Positions 6,942 to 14,711 of a stretch of 58,872 nt of DNA are shown here, piece after piece. The stretch's first letter is position 1. The number at the start of each line of letters is the position of its first letter. The translations under genes and the position numbers were made by a program. The notes under the pieces were generated by a model. It worked only from the letters and a program-made list of their open reading frames with translations, searched no databases and was not told where the DNA came from. The stretch covers positions 1 through 58,872 of IMG/VR virus record IMGVR_UViG_3300032896_000005, one strand, 5' to 3'. This stretch comes from a virus.

Positions 6942-9900
6942 ATGGCCCGCCCGAAGCAGCTTCCCCCCGACCATCCCAGGCATCATCTCCCGGATAAGAA
7001 CGGGTACCGCTGCCGGTGGGTTGACAAGGAAGGGGTGACGCACCTCTGCCAAGGGCAGGCTGACTGGTTCATCTGGCTTTTCATGGCAGGTCGGGGTTGC
7101 GTCGCCGGGGAGACTAGGATTTACCTTCCGATGGAGGGGCGGCATGAGCGAATTGACGTGCTTGCCCGTGCGGGGAGGCCGATCACGGTACTGTCGCTAA
7201 CGGAGGACGGGGCTCGGGCTGTTCGGACGGATGGCGCTCCGTTCGTCCGGGGAGCGGACCAGCTTTACCGGGTCAGCCTGGCTGACGGCAGCGTTATCAC
7301 TGTGACGGGTCGTCATCGCTTCCTGACCCCGCAAGGATGGCGGCGATTCGCTGACGTGCGCGTCGGACAGCTTCTAGCCGGCGGCGCTCCCGTTCCTCCG
7401 GAGGGAGGTTCCTCTTCCCTATCAGGGTTTCCCGCAGATGCGCGGCGTTGGAAGAATACAGTCGCAGATTCTCGATCCGGTTATCCGAGGTATCACCGTT
7501 ACGGTGGTCAACCACCTCAGTCGGAAGTAGATAACGACCAAGAAAATGCTCCATCACCAGACGGTGCTGACGCACATATCCAGATGATGTCGCATGCGGA
7601 TGACCGGGTGCCTTCACGAGAATGTACCCATCTTCATCTACAGAATAGCCTCCGCGCCAGAAGTAATTACGCTCCGGGCGGGCTTTCGCTTCCAGCCGTG
7701 GCAGGTCTAGCTCTACTAGACGCTGGCGAACTGTTTCCTCGTCGCAGTCTAGTATCTCAGCCATTTCACGACACGTCAGCTGCTGCGAGTGGAAATAACG
7801 CAGGCGTTCCTCGTCGAGGTAGAATCGACGGGCCTCTGACATCCGTTTCCGGGTGGCGGGAGTTTTCCGGTGACCGCGCAGTCGGACTCCGGCTCTCTGG
7901 AGGGCACGACCTACCGTCTGGTAGGAAACACCGAGCTGTTCTGCTAGATCTTTCAGATTCTCACCTGCCTGATAGCGCTCTATCAGTTCCGGGAGCAGCT
8001 CAGGAGGAACACGGGAAGACCCTGGCGACGGCATGTGCGGATGCTATCACGTGGGCGCGGGTGGCGGCTATAACTCCTGCTGGGATGGGATTGTTCTATG
8101 ACATGACAGTTCCCGGGGCGGAGAATTACGCCGCTGAGGGGCTGTGGAATCACAACTGCGGGAAAACCCTCGCCGGCGCTAACTGGATTATCGAGCAGGC
8201 CCTCACCTACCCCGGCACAAGATGGGCTGTCGTCGCGCCCACCTACGATCAGGTGCAGAACGTCTGCTTCGCCGCCGTTGACTCAGGGATACGCGCGCAG
8301 GCGCAACCCGGGGAGCTGGTTGATTACAACAAGAACAACATGCTCCTCACCATGAGCAACGGGAGTGAGATCAAGGGGTTCTCCGCTGAGAACCCGGAAC
8401 GCGTGAGAGGGTACAACCTCGCCGGCGCGTGGCTTGATGAGGTCGGCTCCTACCGGTATCGGAGTATCTGGGATGAGGTTCTCCAGCCTGCTCTCCGTAA
8501 AGGGGACCCTAAGGTCATCGTCACGACCACCCCCAGCGCTTCCCCGCTTTTGAAGGAATGGTACGAACGGTGGCTGTCCCACGCCAAGAAAGGCGAAACC
8601 TGCGATATCCACCTGACGTCGGCTGTTTTCAAGGAGAATGACACGCTCCCCCCGAAAAGGGTTGAGGATCTTGAACGGCAGTACGGCGGCACTAGGATCG
8701 GCCGTCAGGAGCTTGAGGGGGAGATGCTGGAGGACTTCGAAGGCGCTTTGTGGCGTCGGGAGTTCATCGAAGCGCACCGGGTGAAAGAATCCGGGTTCTT
8801 CCATGAGAACGGGAAACTGAAAACAGAATTGTTCTCCCGGATCGTCGTCGCGGTGGACCCGTCGATGACGTCCGGGGAACGGTCGGATGAGTCGGGGATC
8901 ATCATCGCCGGGCAGGGCACCGACAATGAGGCGTACATCATCGCTGACTGGTCCGTGAACGGCACCCCTGAGATGGTGATGGGCAGGGCCGTCGCCGCCT
9001 ACTACGAGTTCTACGCGGACTGCGTGGTGATGGAGGCGAACCAGGGCGGGGATTACCTCACGAAGGCTCTCCGCACCGCCGATCCGAACGTCCCCCCTCG
9101 TATTGTGCGGGCGTCGAAGGGGAAGCTGATCCGCGCGCAGCCGGTGTCGATGCTCGCGGAGCAGGGTCGCCTGCATCATATCGGGACGTTTCAGAAGCTG
9201 GAGGATCAGCTCTGCTTGGCGGCGGGGACGCTGATCACGGTTCCTGCCGGTAAGATCCCTATTGAGTCTGTGATCGCCGGCGAAAAAGTTTTGACGCGGA
9301 AAGGATGGCGTTCCGTCACCTCTGTTTCCTGCACAGGCGTCCGGGGAACAGTGGAAATCGAGACTGGTATCGGGAATCTCGTGTGCACTCCGGACCATCC
9401 TGTATTCGTCGAAGAAATAGGGTGGGTAGAGGCTGGTTTTCTTCGTCCGGGTGATAAACTTGTTACGTGCCTAGAAAAATTGTCTGACCTTACGTCGAGT
9501 TCAACGGCGAGAAGTATTTCCTTGAGAACACCGGATATTACCGGGCAAGTCGTTCTAGAGGAAGACGGATCTTGCACCGTGATATCTGGGAAGACGCCTA
9601 CGGGCCTATCCCTGACGGATATCACATTCACCATAAAGACCATGATAAGGGTCACAACTGGCTCTCCAATCTCGTTGCGGTCACCCCTTCTGACCATGTT
9701 CGCGCCCACGGGGTACGCGGAGCATGGGCGTTCGCTGGATAATCACAGGCATCCCTCGCCCGGGGAATCTGGTAACGTCGAAAGTCCGTCGGGCCTCTTC
9801 CTACGGGCAGGGCGTGCGCAGCGTGTGGAAATGAAATCTTCACTTACCGAGCCGATATTGCAAAGTACTGTGGTAGAAAGTGTGCGAAACAAGCGCAATA

Positions 9901-10388
9901 TCGTAGAGCCTGTCTACGATCTGACAGTTGAAGACGCACACGAGTTCTTCGCCAACGGGGTGCTTGTGCATAACTGCATGATGACGCCGGAGCAGGACCG
10001 GCTGCGTCATGATGACCGCGCCGACGCGATGATCTGGGCTGTCAGCGAGTTGCGGGGGATCACGGACGGGTCATGGTCGGAGGCGTACGGGTGGGTGTAC
10101 TGCAATTCGTGCGGGCACGGGTTCGCGCGGTTGCACCGGAAATGCCCGAAATGCGGGCATAACATTGACCCTGCGGGGGATTCTTCGTCGCGGAGCCCGG
10201 GGAGCTGGGCGTCAGCGTACATGAACTATTGCAAGAAATGCGGGAGTAATTTCAGTTTCCGGGAGAAGGAATGCCCGAATTGCAGTCCGCCGCCGGGGGC
10301 GTCCCTGGCGTTGGTGGGGCAGTACACGGGGAAGCAGAACTGGCTGACGTTCAAGCAGAACAACTGGCTGACGGGACGAAAATTCTAG
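6942..10388 (+). CDS. terL: Large terminase subunit containing two inteins
   Basis: The precursor is 1148 residues from ATG 6942; removing two inteins leaves about 541. Extein features: Walker A re-formed as AGRG-C-GKT, ATPase strand VAPTYDQVQN, Walker B WLDEVG, VTTTPSAS coupling motif, nuclease-domain VVAVDPSMTSGE and a last Asp cluster HDDRADAMIWA. The C-terminus adds two zinc-ribbon half-site pairs (YCNSCGHG, KCPKCGH; YCKKCGS, ECPNCS). No SD precedes ATG 6942, and protein-like sequence (DLPSDFDDWPDAVKK, then KKYFIDELHKKIPKPP) continues in frame upstream to about 6831 without ATG, GTG or TTG, so the true start may be a non-standard GTA at 6831. The enzyme cuts and pumps DNA into proheads. 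Confidence 0.93.
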   Translation: MARPKQLPPDHPRHHLPDKNGYRCRWVDKEGVTHLCQGQADWFIWLFMAGRGCVAGETRIYLPMEGRHERIDVLARAGRPITVLSLTEDGARAVRTDGAPFVRGADQLYRVSLADGSVITVTGRHRFLTPQGWRRFADVRVGQLLAGGAPVPPEGGSSSLSGFPADARRWKNTVADSRSGYPRYHRYGGQPPQSEVDNDQENAPSPDGADAHIQMMSHADDRVPSRECTHLHLQNSLRARSNYAPGGLSLPAVAGLALLDAGELFPRRSLVSQPFHDTSAAASGNNAGVPRRGRIDGPLTSVSGWREFSGDRAVGLRLSGGHDLPSGRKHRAVLLDLSDSHLPDSALSVPGAAQEEHGKTLATACADAITWARVAAITPAGMGLFYDMTVPGAENYAAEGLWNHNCGKTLAGANWIIEQALTYPGTRWAVVAPTYDQVQNVCFAAVDSGIRAQAQPGELVDYNKNNMLLTMSNGSEIKGFSAENPERVRGYNLAGAWLDEVGSYRYRSIWDEVLQPALRKGDPKVIVTTTPSASPLLKEWYERWLSHAKKGETCDIHLTSAVFKENDTLPPKRVEDLERQYGGTRIGRQELEGEMLEDFEGALWRREFIEAHRVKESGFFHENGKLKTELFSRIVVAVDPSMTSGERSDESGIIIAGQGTDNEAYIIADWSVNGTPEMVMGRAVAAYYEFYADCVVMEANQGGDYLTKALRTADPNVPPRIVRASKGKLIRAQPVSMLAEQGRLHHIGTFQKLEDQLCLAAGTLITVPAGKIPIESVIAGEKVLTRKGWRSVTSVSCTGVRGTVEIETGIGNLVCTPDHPVFVEEIGWVEAGFLRPGDKLVTCLEKLSDLTSSSTARSISLRTPDITGQVVLEEDGSCTVISGKTPTGLSLTDITFTIKTMIRVTTGSPISLRSPLLTMFAPTGYAEHGRSLDNHRHPSPGESGNVESPSGLFLRAGRAQRVEMKSSLTEPILQSTVVESVRNKRNIVEPVYDLTVEDAHEFFANGVLVHNCMMTPEQDRLRHDDRADAMIWAVSELRGITDGSWSEAYGWVYCNSCGHGFARLHRKCPKCGHNIDPAGDSSSRSPGSWASAYMNYCKKCGSNFSFREKECPNCSPPPGASLALVGQYTGKQNWLTFKQNNWLTGRKF
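7098..8156 (+). other. Intein 1, in the terminase Walker A motif
   Basis: 353 codons between GRG and CGKT. N-terminal splicing block A: CVAGETRIYL (Cys1 at 7098). Block B: VITVTGRHRFLT with the Thr-x-x-His pair. C-terminal blocks F and G: FYDMTVPGAENYAAEG and LWNHN, ending in His-Asn before Cys+1. All residues needed for protein splicing are visible. The central part (about 7390-8060) reads as low-complexity sequence in the intein frame because it is the complement of an HNH endonuclease gene on the other strand. Confidence 0.92.
7297..8034 (-). CDS. HNH homing endonuclease encoded antisense inside intein 1
   Basis: 245 residues, entirely within intein 1 but on the opposite strand. Domains in order: helix-turn-helix 1 (ENLKDLAEQLGVSYQTVGRA, about 25-50), helix-turn-helix 2 (TCREMAEILDCDEETVRQRL, about 80-110), a strand region with NYFWRGGYSVDEDGYI, then the HNH core GYVRQHRLVMEHFLGR, VVDHRNGDTSDNRIENLRL (about 140-200) and a basic C-terminus. 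The core is of the HNH_3 type common in phage homing enzymes. The ATG at 8034 has no obvious SD. The gene is intact, so the nuclease could be made independently of the spliced terminase. Confidence 0.88.
   Translation of the reverse strand: MPSPGSSRVPPELLPELIERYQAGENLKDLAEQLGVSYQTVGRALQRAGVRLRGHRKTPATRKRMSEARRFYLDEERLRYFHSQQLTCREMAEILDCDEETVRQRLVELDLPRLEAKARPERNYFWRGGYSVDEDGYILVKAPGHPHATSSGYVRQHRLVMEHFLGRYLLPTEVVDHRNGDTSDNRIENLRLYSSNAAHLRETLIGKRNLPPEERERRRLEAVRRARQRIAAILAGSGSDDDPSQ
9213..9974 (+). other. Intein 2, in the terminase nuclease domain
   Basis: 254 codons between LEDQL and CMMTPEQDRL. Block A: CLAAGTLITVPAGKIPIESV. Block B: NLVCTPDHPVF with Thr-x-x-His. Block F/G: EPVYDLTVEDAHEFFANG and VLVHN before Cys+1. 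A splicing-competent Hint domain is apparent. It sits where the terminase sequence would otherwise read LEDQLCMMTP, just before the last metal-binding Asp region. The insert between blocks B and F (about 9480-9800) is not a recognisable endonuclease in the intein frame; an HNH domain lies in another frame there. Confidence 0.9.
9467..9742 (+). pseudogene. HNH endonuclease overprinted in another frame of intein 2, with in-frame TGA
   Basis: One base out of the intein frame, positions 9488-9742 encode a typical small phage HNH enzyme: VEFNGEKYF, TGYYRASRSRGRRILHRDIW, YGPIPDGYHIHHKDHDKGHN, then WLSNLVAVTPSDHVRAHG and a TAA stop at 9740. A fitting start exists at GTG 9467 (Met-Pro-Arg-Lys-Ile-Val), but codon 7 is TGA (9485-9487). 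No ATG or GTG occurs downstream before the core; a TTG falls just before LHRDIW. Either the nuclease is dead by one nonsense change, the TGA is read through, or a truncated form is made. Confidence 0.8.
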
Positions 10389-10429
10389 AGTGCGGCGCGG
10401 AGACGGTCATCATCGCTGACTGCGGGCGG

Positions 10430-10525
10430 ATGAAACTTCGCTGTACACTCAAAGGTAAGCACAAGATGCATTTTGACGGGGCTTTCTCCAAGGAATGGCA
10501 GGAATGGCCAGCCGACTTATACTGA
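10430..10525 (+). CDS. Very small Cys/His protein, start uncertain
   Basis: The frame (open from 10271) ends with DCGRMKLRCTLKGKHKMHFD and a Trp-rich tail. The pattern C-x5-C-x-L-x-x-x-H-x-x-H is familiar from tiny actinophage zinc-finger-like proteins. The first ATG in the conserved part is 10430, which would lose the first Cys. A longer protein would need a non-standard start just after the terminase stop (near ACGAAAATT at 10379-10387). It overlaps the next gene by 31 bases. Confidence 0.45.
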   Translation: MKLRCTLKGKHKMHFDGAFSKEWQEWPADLY

Positions 10526-10746
10526 TTCCTGATGAAGGATTGTCCGAGGATGACAAGAGGGCTCTCCGCGCCAGGTTCGAGGATGACGCTTGCCGGTGGT
10601 GCGGCGGTCTCCATCAGCGGGAATGCCCGAGGGTGAAAAGGATCATTTTCAACCCTGCTGATGAACGGTCGGTGCGGGAGGTGGAGTTCTGGAATGATCT
10701 TGAGTGGGATCGGTCCGCTGTTTTGTGGCCGGAGGATCTGATCTGA
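10495..10746 (+). CDS. Small CxxC...C protein
   Basis: 83 residues from ATG 10495 (ATG 10504 also possible). CRWCGGLHQRECPRVKRIIF followed by VREVEFWND is a recognisable small actinophage family with C-x-x-C-x(6)-C. It may bind a metal ion and nucleic acid; function unknown. Stop and next start overlap (TGATG). Confidence 0.65.
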   Translation: MAGMASRLILIPDEGLSEDDKRALRARFEDDACRWCGGLHQRECPRVKRIIFNPADERSVREVEFWNDLEWDRSAVLWPEDLI

Positions 10747-11003
10747 TGAAAACGCATGTCGGCCCTGCGGTTTCCCTCTCCGCGATCATCATCCGCGCCT
10801 GCTGGGTGTGCGGGGGGAAACGGGAGCTGGGGAAACCCTGCGGGGCCTGCGGATGCGCTGATCCTGCGGAGGTGACGGATCTTGGGGTGATCGCGTCTCA
10901 TCAGGGGTCCCGGTGGAAGCGGCTGAAATGGAATCTGTTCGGTTATCACGTCGCTCAGCGGCGGATAAGGAAAGCAAACAAGATGATGCTGAGGAAGGCG
11001 TGA
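10746..11003 (+). CDS. Small zinc-ribbon-like protein
   Basis: 85 residues from ATG 10746, overlapping the previous stop. The N-terminal half has CWVCGGKRELGKPCGACGC, a four-Cys zinc-ribbon pattern, then VTDLGVIASHQGSRWKRLKW and a basic C-terminus ending RRIRKANKMMLRKA. Likely nucleic-acid-binding; role unknown. Confidence 0.6.
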   Translation: MKTHVGPAVSLSAIIIRACWVCGGKRELGKPCGACGCADPAEVTDLGVIASHQGSRWKRLKWNLFGYHVAQRRIRKANKMMLRKA

Positions 11004-11019
11004 TTGTCTGGCGAACAAT

Positions 11020-11703
11020 GTGAACGTGGTCAACCGGGGTTTCGAGTACATCTGCCAGTGGATGTCCGGGACCGCGACCACCGCCGGGTGGACTTACCCG
11101 ACCTATGTGGGGTGGGGCGGCGCGAACGGATACAACTCTGTGTCCACGGCTCTCCCCGCTTCTCAGCCGTCCACGGTGATCACCACGGGGCAATGGTCTG
11201 ACATCGCCCCGTATCAGGAATTCTCCGAGGCGCGTGTGGTTGGCACCGCGACGGTCACCGGCAACACAGTCGCCGCCGGGTCCGTCACCACTCAGGTGAC
11301 CGCCACTCTCACTGCTTCCACGGGGGAGTCTGTCGGGGAGTCTTTCCTGGCGTTCACCTCGACTAAGCCGTCTGCTTATATCGTCAGCAGCACTGTCGCC
11401 AGCGGGTCCGGATCGTTGACGATCACCACGAGCGCGGGCGCTAACGGCTATTACCAGCTTAACAATGAGGTAATTCAGGTTACCAACGTCGCGACGAGCG
11501 TGTGGACTATCACCCGCGCTCAGAACGGGTCGGTGGCGGGGACTGCTAAGTCCGGTGATGTGGTGACGTTGGGGAACGTCCCCGGCGCTGGTCCGGGTAA
11601 CCCGAATCACGCTGATTTGTTCGCGCATGCGGGTTTCACGCAGCTCGCGCTGAACTCCGGTGATTCCATTGCTTTCACGTGGGCGATTAACGTCACCAGC
11701 TAA
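11020..11703 (+). CDS. Virion-associated protein candidate
   Basis: 227 residues from GTG 11020. The frame continues upstream to a CTG at 11008 that gives Leu/Met-Ala-Asn-Asn-Val-Asn, matches the usual beginning of this family (NVNVVNRGFEYICQW), and is better spaced from the SD (GAGGAAGG at 10991-10998). The protein is Thr/Ser/Gly-rich and beta-like, with FLAFTSTKPSAYIVSS and a late NHADLFAHAGF stretch. It resembles proteins near actinophage terminase and portal genes that are often called minor tail or capsid-associated. Function is not established. Confidence 0.6.
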   Translation: MNVVNRGFEYICQWMSGTATTAGWTYPTYVGWGGANGYNSVSTALPASQPSTVITTGQWSDIAPYQEFSEARVVGTATVTGNTVAAGSVTTQVTATLTASTGESVGESFLAFTSTKPSAYIVSSTVASGSGSLTITTSAGANGYYQLNNEVIQVTNVATSVWTITRAQNGSVAGTAKSGDVVTLGNVPGAGPGNPNHADLFAHAGFTQLALNSGDSIAFTWAINVTS

Positions 11704-11722
11704 AAGGAAGGGGGAGAGACCC

Positions 11723-12316
11723 TTGAGTTTCGTGTACGGCACCAACGTTGAGCTGCTTTACAGTATGCCCGCGATCGGCGCGACCCTCGCCGCGACGGCT
11801 GTCACCTGCGTCAGCGGCACGTCAGCGACCGCCGCTCCTTTCCTGATGCCTCCTCTGCAGAACATCTGGTCCCCTTCGCAGATGCAGGGGAAATCGTTGA
11901 TGGTCGTCGCGAACGGCGGTTATGACGTCAGCGCTAACACGGGTAATAAGATCAGTCTCATCTTGGATTCCGCGTTGGCGACGACCGCTGCGAGCAGCGT
12001 CACGGTCGCGAGCACGGGGTCTAACACTTTCCCGACGTCGACGACGGGGGCGTGGGAGATTCAGTTGTGGATGTCGTGTGTTTCGACGGGCACTGTCTCA
12101 ACATGGTATCCGGGGGGGACTATGACATGCGGGCCGGGGAGCAGCAACGTCACCGCGTCGTCGACGTTCGTGTGGGGTTCGACTATCACCGCCGGGATCC
12201 CTCAGGTGGTGACTATCCCGACCACCGTTTCGTATTATGTGGATTTGTATTCGCAGTGGGCGACCGCGCCGACCGCTTTCGTGGTGTCCACGTTCCAAGT
12301 TTACGCGATGAACTAA
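11723..12316 (+). CDS. Hypothetical beta-rich structural protein
   Basis: 197 residues from TTG 11723, behind AAGGAAGGGGGA; GTG 11732 is an alternative. It begins SFVYGTNVELLYSMPAIGAT and is rich in Thr, Ser, Ala and Val throughout, with YYVDLYSQWATAPTAFVVS near the end. No membrane segment. The composition and the neighbours (two other Thr/Ser-rich genes) suggest a small capsid-decoration or tail-associated protein. Family not recognised with certainty. Confidence 0.55.
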   Translation: MSFVYGTNVELLYSMPAIGATLAATAVTCVSGTSATAAPFLMPPLQNIWSPSQMQGKSLMVVANGGYDVSANTGNKISLILDSALATTAASSVTVASTGSNTFPTSTTGAWEIQLWMSCVSTGTVSTWYPGGTMTCGPGSSNVTASSTFVWGSTITAGIPQVVTIPTTVSYYVDLYSQWATAPTAFVVSTFQVYAMN

Positions 12317-12357
12317 ACGGGAATCCGGGGAACCGCGTAGTTTAACACGGAGGGTTT

Positions 12358-14574
12358 ATGGCTGTCGCCTTTGACGCTGTAGGCCCTTCCTCATCGGGAG
12401 CTGGCAACACCAGCTCCGCGTCGCTCACCTACACGCACACCGCTGTGGGCAGCGGCGTGGCTTTGGTCGCCGGCTGCGCGGTCGGCGTGATCGGCGACGG
12501 CGGTTATACGGTGACCGCCACCTGCGATGGCGTTTCGATGACGGCGCTGACCGCGATCATCCACGCGGACGGGGAGCCTGACGGGTTCATTCAGGTGTTC
12601 GGGTTGCCGGATATCGCTTCGGGTGCGCACACGATCGTTTTCACGGCGTCCGGGGGGACGCCCGTGTCGTTGTCGGGGGGGTCGGTGTCGTTCACCGGCG
12701 CGGACCTGGTTTCCCCATTCGGCACGTCGGCCACCGCCTTCGGCGACAGCGCTTCCGCTTCCGCTTCGATCACGGCTTCTTCTAGTTCAAGCCAGATTTT
12801 CGCGATGGTCGGCGACGGGTCCGGGTCAGCTTCCGGCTGGGGTGCCACCGCGACTTCCCGGTGGGTGAATAACGAGTCGACGGGATCCGGCTGCGGCAGC
12901 AGCGAGGGTGCGTCGGTCGCGGCGACGGGCGTCTCGCAGACGATCACCGATTCGATCACCTCTGATTTCTGGGCGCTTGCGCTGGTTGAGGTCAAAGCGC
13001 CGTCCGTTCCGTTTCCGAGCTGGCATGCGCGGTTCTCCCCGTCGCATCTGACCCGGTACCGTCACGGTCATTTCGGGTCTGCCCCCCGGCAGACCCCGTA
13101 TACGGCGTCTGTTGCCGGGTATGTTCCGCAGCAGTACGCGGAGACGCTCGCCGGGGAGATCGTCTCCGCCGCCGTCGTTCAGAACGGCATCAGCCGGACG
13201 GTGGTTTCCCTGCTGACTGCCGGGGGGGTTGTCACACGCAACCTCACCCGGGTCCTGGCTGCCGCGCTGACGGCGGCCGGGGTTGTCTCCCGGGGTGCTG
13301 TCAGGTTCTTTCCCGCGCAGCTCGCCGTGACGGCTTCCGCTGTCGTCCCCCGAATCCGGGTTGCGTCGCTGATCGCGCAGGCTGCTGTTTACCCGGCAGC
13401 CGCGAAGACGGCAGGCCGGGTTCTCGCGGGGGCCGTCGTGATGTATTCGACGGTGACCCGTGATGTTTCACGGGGCATCACGGGTGCGGCGGCGGTCTCG
13501 GGGTCTGCGGGGAGGTTCATCAGCAGAGTTTTGACTGCGGTCGTCGCGGTGCCTGTCATGGTGGTGTTGCAGAAGTTCAGGCGGCTGCTCCTAACCGCCC
13601 TGACGGCTGTTGAGGGCACTGTCATCCGTCAGACGGGGAAAACCCTGTCCGGTGCTGCGGCGGGCGCTGTGGGGGTTCTCCGGCAGGCTGGACGGGGGTG
13701 CTCAGCGTCATTGGCGGTTGGCGTGGGGTTTACCCGGGGGGTTCTGCGGGCTGTCGCCGGCGGGGTTGCTGTTGTCGCGGGGTTGCTGACGAGCAGCGCT
13801 GTCACGCATTATCTCACGGTGGCGGGGGAGCTGGTGGTTTCGGCTGTCACCCGGAATCTCATTTCCAAAGGCATCGCCGCTCAGATAGCGGCTGCTGCGG
13901 TCGCTATCAGGAATATCAGCAGGACAGTCGCGGCTGCCGCCGTCACCGCCCCGTACATTATCAGGAATGTCACTCGTTCTTTCACAGCGCCTATTGCAGC
14001 CGCCGCGTCGACGGGTGTCATTAAAGCTCACTTGATTGTTTTGCAGGCTATCGCCGCTGTTAACGGGGTCATGACTCGCAGGGTACTTCCTAATATGATC
14101 GCGGCGGTTATAATGGGTGGTGTAGTCACCCGGAGCGTGAGTCGTGCGATCCAGGGTACATTCGTAGCAGCTGGACAGACGCTGCGGCGAACGGGTCGGG
14201 TGCTACCAACGGCCGCCACGGTCGCGGTGACGTATTCGAAGTTGCCGGGGAAGCTTCTGAACGCCCCCGCCGTCACCACTGTCGTCGTCTCCCGCGCCCT
14301 CGGGGAATTCATCAGCGCATCCGCGACGGTCATCGTGTCGGCTGTTACGAGAGCCGCGCATTTCCTGCGTTTCACTACGCTGGCAGCGGTCCCGTCGGCT
14401 GTGACGACTGTCAGCGGGAAACTTTACCAGGTCGTTCTCACCACGATCATGAACGTCACCCCTTCCGTTATCACGTCGTTTTTCTCCGGCGGACGGGAAA
14501 TCATCATGAGATACGGGGTTCTGACCACCGGCTGGGTGACGGGTGGTATCCGCCGGAACTGGAAGAACGGCTGA
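12358..14574 (+). CDS. Structural protein: beta domain plus about twenty 20-residue repeats
   Basis: 738 residues from ATG 12358 (SD GGAGGG). Residues 1-215 form a beta-sandwich-like domain (similar in style to the N-terminus of the 46.6-kb tail protein, e.g. IFAMVGDGSGSASGWG). After a linker with Pro and His, residues about 260-700 consist of roughly twenty degenerate units of 18-21 residues with hydrophobic/Ala stretches followed by Val-x-Arg and a hydrophobic pair, e.g. LTAGGVVTRNLTRVLAAA, ITGAAAVSGSAGRFISRVL, TAVVAVPVMVVLQKFRRLL. The regular Arg every 20 residues suggests a beta-solenoid or fibrous rod rather than a membrane protein. Its place near the portal suggests a virion surface fibre. 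Confidence 0.65.
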   Translation: MAVAFDAVGPSSSGAGNTSSASLTYTHTAVGSGVALVAGCAVGVIGDGGYTVTATCDGVSMTALTAIIHADGEPDGFIQVFGLPDIASGAHTIVFTASGGTPVSLSGGSVSFTGADLVSPFGTSATAFGDSASASASITASSSSSQIFAMVGDGSGSASGWGATATSRWVNNESTGSGCGSSEGASVAATGVSQTITDSITSDFWALALVEVKAPSVPFPSWHARFSPSHLTRYRHGHFGSAPRQTPYTASVAGYVPQQYAETLAGEIVSAAVVQNGISRTVVSLLTAGGVVTRNLTRVLAAALTAAGVVSRGAVRFFPAQLAVTASAVVPRIRVASLIAQAAVYPAAAKTAGRVLAGAVVMYSTVTRDVSRGITGAAAVSGSAGRFISRVLTAVVAVPVMVVLQKFRRLLLTALTAVEGTVIRQTGKTLSGAAAGAVGVLRQAGRGCSASLAVGVGFTRGVLRAVAGGVAVVAGLLTSSAVTHYLTVAGELVVSAVTRNLISKGIAAQIAAAAVAIRNISRTVAAAAVTAPYIIRNVTRSFTAPIAAAASTGVIKAHLIVLQAIAAVNGVMTRRVLPNMIAAVIMGGVVTRSVSRAIQGTFVAAGQTLRRTGRVLPTAATVAVTYSKLPGKLLNAPAVTTVVVSRALGEFISASATVIVSAVTRAAHFLRFTTLAAVPSAVTTVSGKLYQVVLTTIMNVTPSVITSFFSGGREIIMRYGVLTTGWVTGGIRRNWKNG

Positions 14575-14711
14575 CGGATAGTATTCTTATAATCACAGCG
14601 GATATCCCCATGCCCGCTTGCTGATAGGGGACTGTGGCTGATTACGTTGGTTGGACCGCCGGCATGCTGGAAACCCGCTGGGAATCACTCCTACTTTACC
14701 TAAGGTGGACT

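Noticed and set aside
14588-14600. Promoter from TATAAT at about 14595
   Set aside because: No -35 box at a suitable distance; one hexamer is not enough.
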